Below, piece by piece: positions 5,547 through 6,232 of a stretch of DNA of 6,232 nucleotides. Position numbers and translations under genes: made by a program. The notes under the pieces were generated by a model. That model worked only from the letters and a program-made list of their open reading frames with translations, searched no databases and was not told where the DNA came from. The first letter of the stretch is position 1; every line of letters begins with the position of its first letter. The DNA lies in the NCBI GenBank assembly GCA_023417165.1, contig JAEZGD010000387.1:1-6232 (forward strand). The letters run 5' to 3'. This DNA comes from Planctomycetota bacterium. GTDB taxonomy: Bacteria; Planctomycetota; Planctomycetia; Pirellulales; Pirellulaceae.

Positions 5547-5570
5547 AAAACGGTAGTTGGCTACCGTTTT
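5547..5570 (+). terminator. Perfect 10-bp hairpin with T-rich tail
   Basis: AAAACGGTAG (5547-5556), loop TTGG, then CTACCGTTTT (5561-5570), followed by GATTTATCTTT. On the plus strand this is a good rho-independent terminator, the best in the window. It ends 37 bases before ATG 5608, so it either ends the recombinase transcript or acts as an attenuator for the DUF3102 gene. The A-run on the left side lets it work on the minus strand too. Confidence 0.65.
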
Positions 5571-5607
5571 GATTTATCTTTCCTATTCTCAGTAAGGAGC
5601 AAGTGTC

Positions 5608-6232
5608 ATGTCAAAAGATTCCATTCACCTCGATACCGCCGAAGCTACGTTGGAAACATGCGCTCAGATAGCCAACGAACAACACAAGCAAGTATTAGGG
5701 GCGATGCGGTCTGCGCTTGAGCACGCGAAAGAAGCTGGCAGGTGCCTCAACAAAGCAAGGAAACTTTGTTCTCATGGAACATGGACGAAATGGTTGGAAG
5801 AGAATTTTCATGCCTCAAAGGAAACCGCTCGCGCATATATGCGAGTTGACAAGCGATGGGATGACATCAAAACAGCGATGGGCCTAAAGAGTTTCACGCT
5901 GAAAGAGGCACTAGAGTTCCTTCGCGCTTCCGAAGACGACGCTTGCACGAACAAGAAAACGCCATTTGACGAGGATGGCAAACTAGAGCCAGATCCCAAG
6001 GCTCCGCAGCAACTTAGCCTGTTGCAAGGAGTCTGGCTACTGCTTGGAAGAGTTTACGCATCGTCGAGCTACCATGCCCAAAGTTCATTCCTCAACTGGT
6101 GCGAAGAACCACTACATTGGCCGGGGAGCGAGAGGAACATGGCGATAGGTTATGCTGAGGAGGAACTGGTGCGGAAGCTAGAAGCGCAAGCCGAAGCGCT
6201 TAGCAAGCAAGCCCAGATGGCGGGTGAAACCC
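5608..6232 (+). CDS. DUF3102-type protein of phage/mobile-element origin (3' end outside)
   Basis: An open frame of 208 codons runs off the right edge without a stop. ATG 5608 has a strong ribosome site, AAGGAG, eight bases upstream. Residues about 32-95 match the DUF3102 pattern: a helix with ALEHAKEAGRCLNKAR, then HGTWTKWLEENFHASKETA and RAYMRV. The family is usual in phages and integrated elements; its biochemical role is not established, though the helical GTWxxWLEENF...AxxYMR pattern recalls DNA-associated proteins. The rest is charged and mainly helical, with an aromatic patch (SFLNWCEEPLHW, about 160-171) and a possible coiled coil from about residue 184. AGG and AGA codons and about 50% GC set it apart from mgtE and suggest transfer. 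The perfect hairpin just upstream may insulate or attenuate it. Confidence 0.75.
   Translation, partial: MSKDSIHLDTAEATLETCAQIANEQHKQVLGAMRSALEHAKEAGRCLNKARKLCSHGTWTKWLEENFHASKETARAYMRVDKRWDDIKTAMGLKSFTLKEALEFLRASEDDACTNKKTPFDEDGKLEPDPKAPQQLSLLQGVWLLLGRVYASSSYHAQSSFLNWCEEPLHWPGSERNMAIGYAEEELVRKLEAQAEALSKQAQMAGET

Larger units (their letters stand above)
5337..5607. other. Repeat-rich control-like intergenic region
   Basis: No clear gene lies between the recombinase and the DUF3102 gene. From left to right it holds a wide inverted repeat (5354-5440), 12-bp tandem repeats (5449-5472, decaying to about 5500), an A/C-rich and G/T-poor stretch to about 5530, and a perfect hairpin with T-rich tail (5547-5570). 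A short reading frame from GTG 5446 (or ATG 5476) to TGA 5523 encodes a His-rich peptide of 25 (or 15) residues ahead of the hairpin. Its ribosome site is poor, so I do not annotate it as a gene. Confidence 0.5.

Overview
The window looks like a piece of a moderately GC-rich bacterial chromosome with the right-hand side of the sequence taken up by the edge of a mobile element. The left ~4.4 kb looks planctomycete-like (inference from the MgtE sequence style, a secreted TPR-type protein, small lineage-restricted hypothetical proteins and wide intergenic gaps). No rRNA or other marker gene confirms the taxon.

Left, chromosomal-looking part (1 to ~4440). The 5' end of a secreted TPR-type gene leaves the window on the minus strand (1-236). 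A ~310-base divergent intergenic region with several hairpins separates it from a full-length MgtE-family Mg2+ transporter (546-1907, plus). mgtE converges tail to tail with a small helical hypothetical gene (1926-2264, minus). The two stop codons lie in the two arms of one inverted repeat. Upstream of that small gene is a complete radical SAM gene of the STM4012 type (2519-3838, minus). It has its own well-formed sigma-70-like promoter overlapped by a 9-bp dyad, but none of the partner genes usually seen with this family are here. Next is a small single-pass membrane protein (4028-4393, minus).

Right part (~4440 to 6232). A tRNA T-arm/acceptor-like fragment on the minus strand (4442-4466) is oriented as expected for the leftover attachment half-site of an element lying to its right. 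It is followed by a perfect 13-13-13 dyad, a small divergent serine recombinase with a C-terminal helix-turn-helix (4650-5336), and a ~270-base control-like region. That region holds a wide inverted repeat, 12-bp tandem repeats and a perfect 10-bp hairpin followed by T-rich sequence. It ends at a DUF3102-type gene (5608 to past the window end), a family common in phages and integrated elements. By eye, base composition falls from ~60% GC in mgtE to ~50% in the DUF3102 gene, and AGG codons appear there. This fits an island boundary.

The most interesting reading is a previously unlabelled integrated element whose left junction is in this window. The tRNA-like half-site, the recombinase with its upstream dyad, and the repeat-and-terminator region before the DUF3102 gene would be its control end. 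This is inference: the other junction and an intact tRNA would have to be found beyond base 6232.
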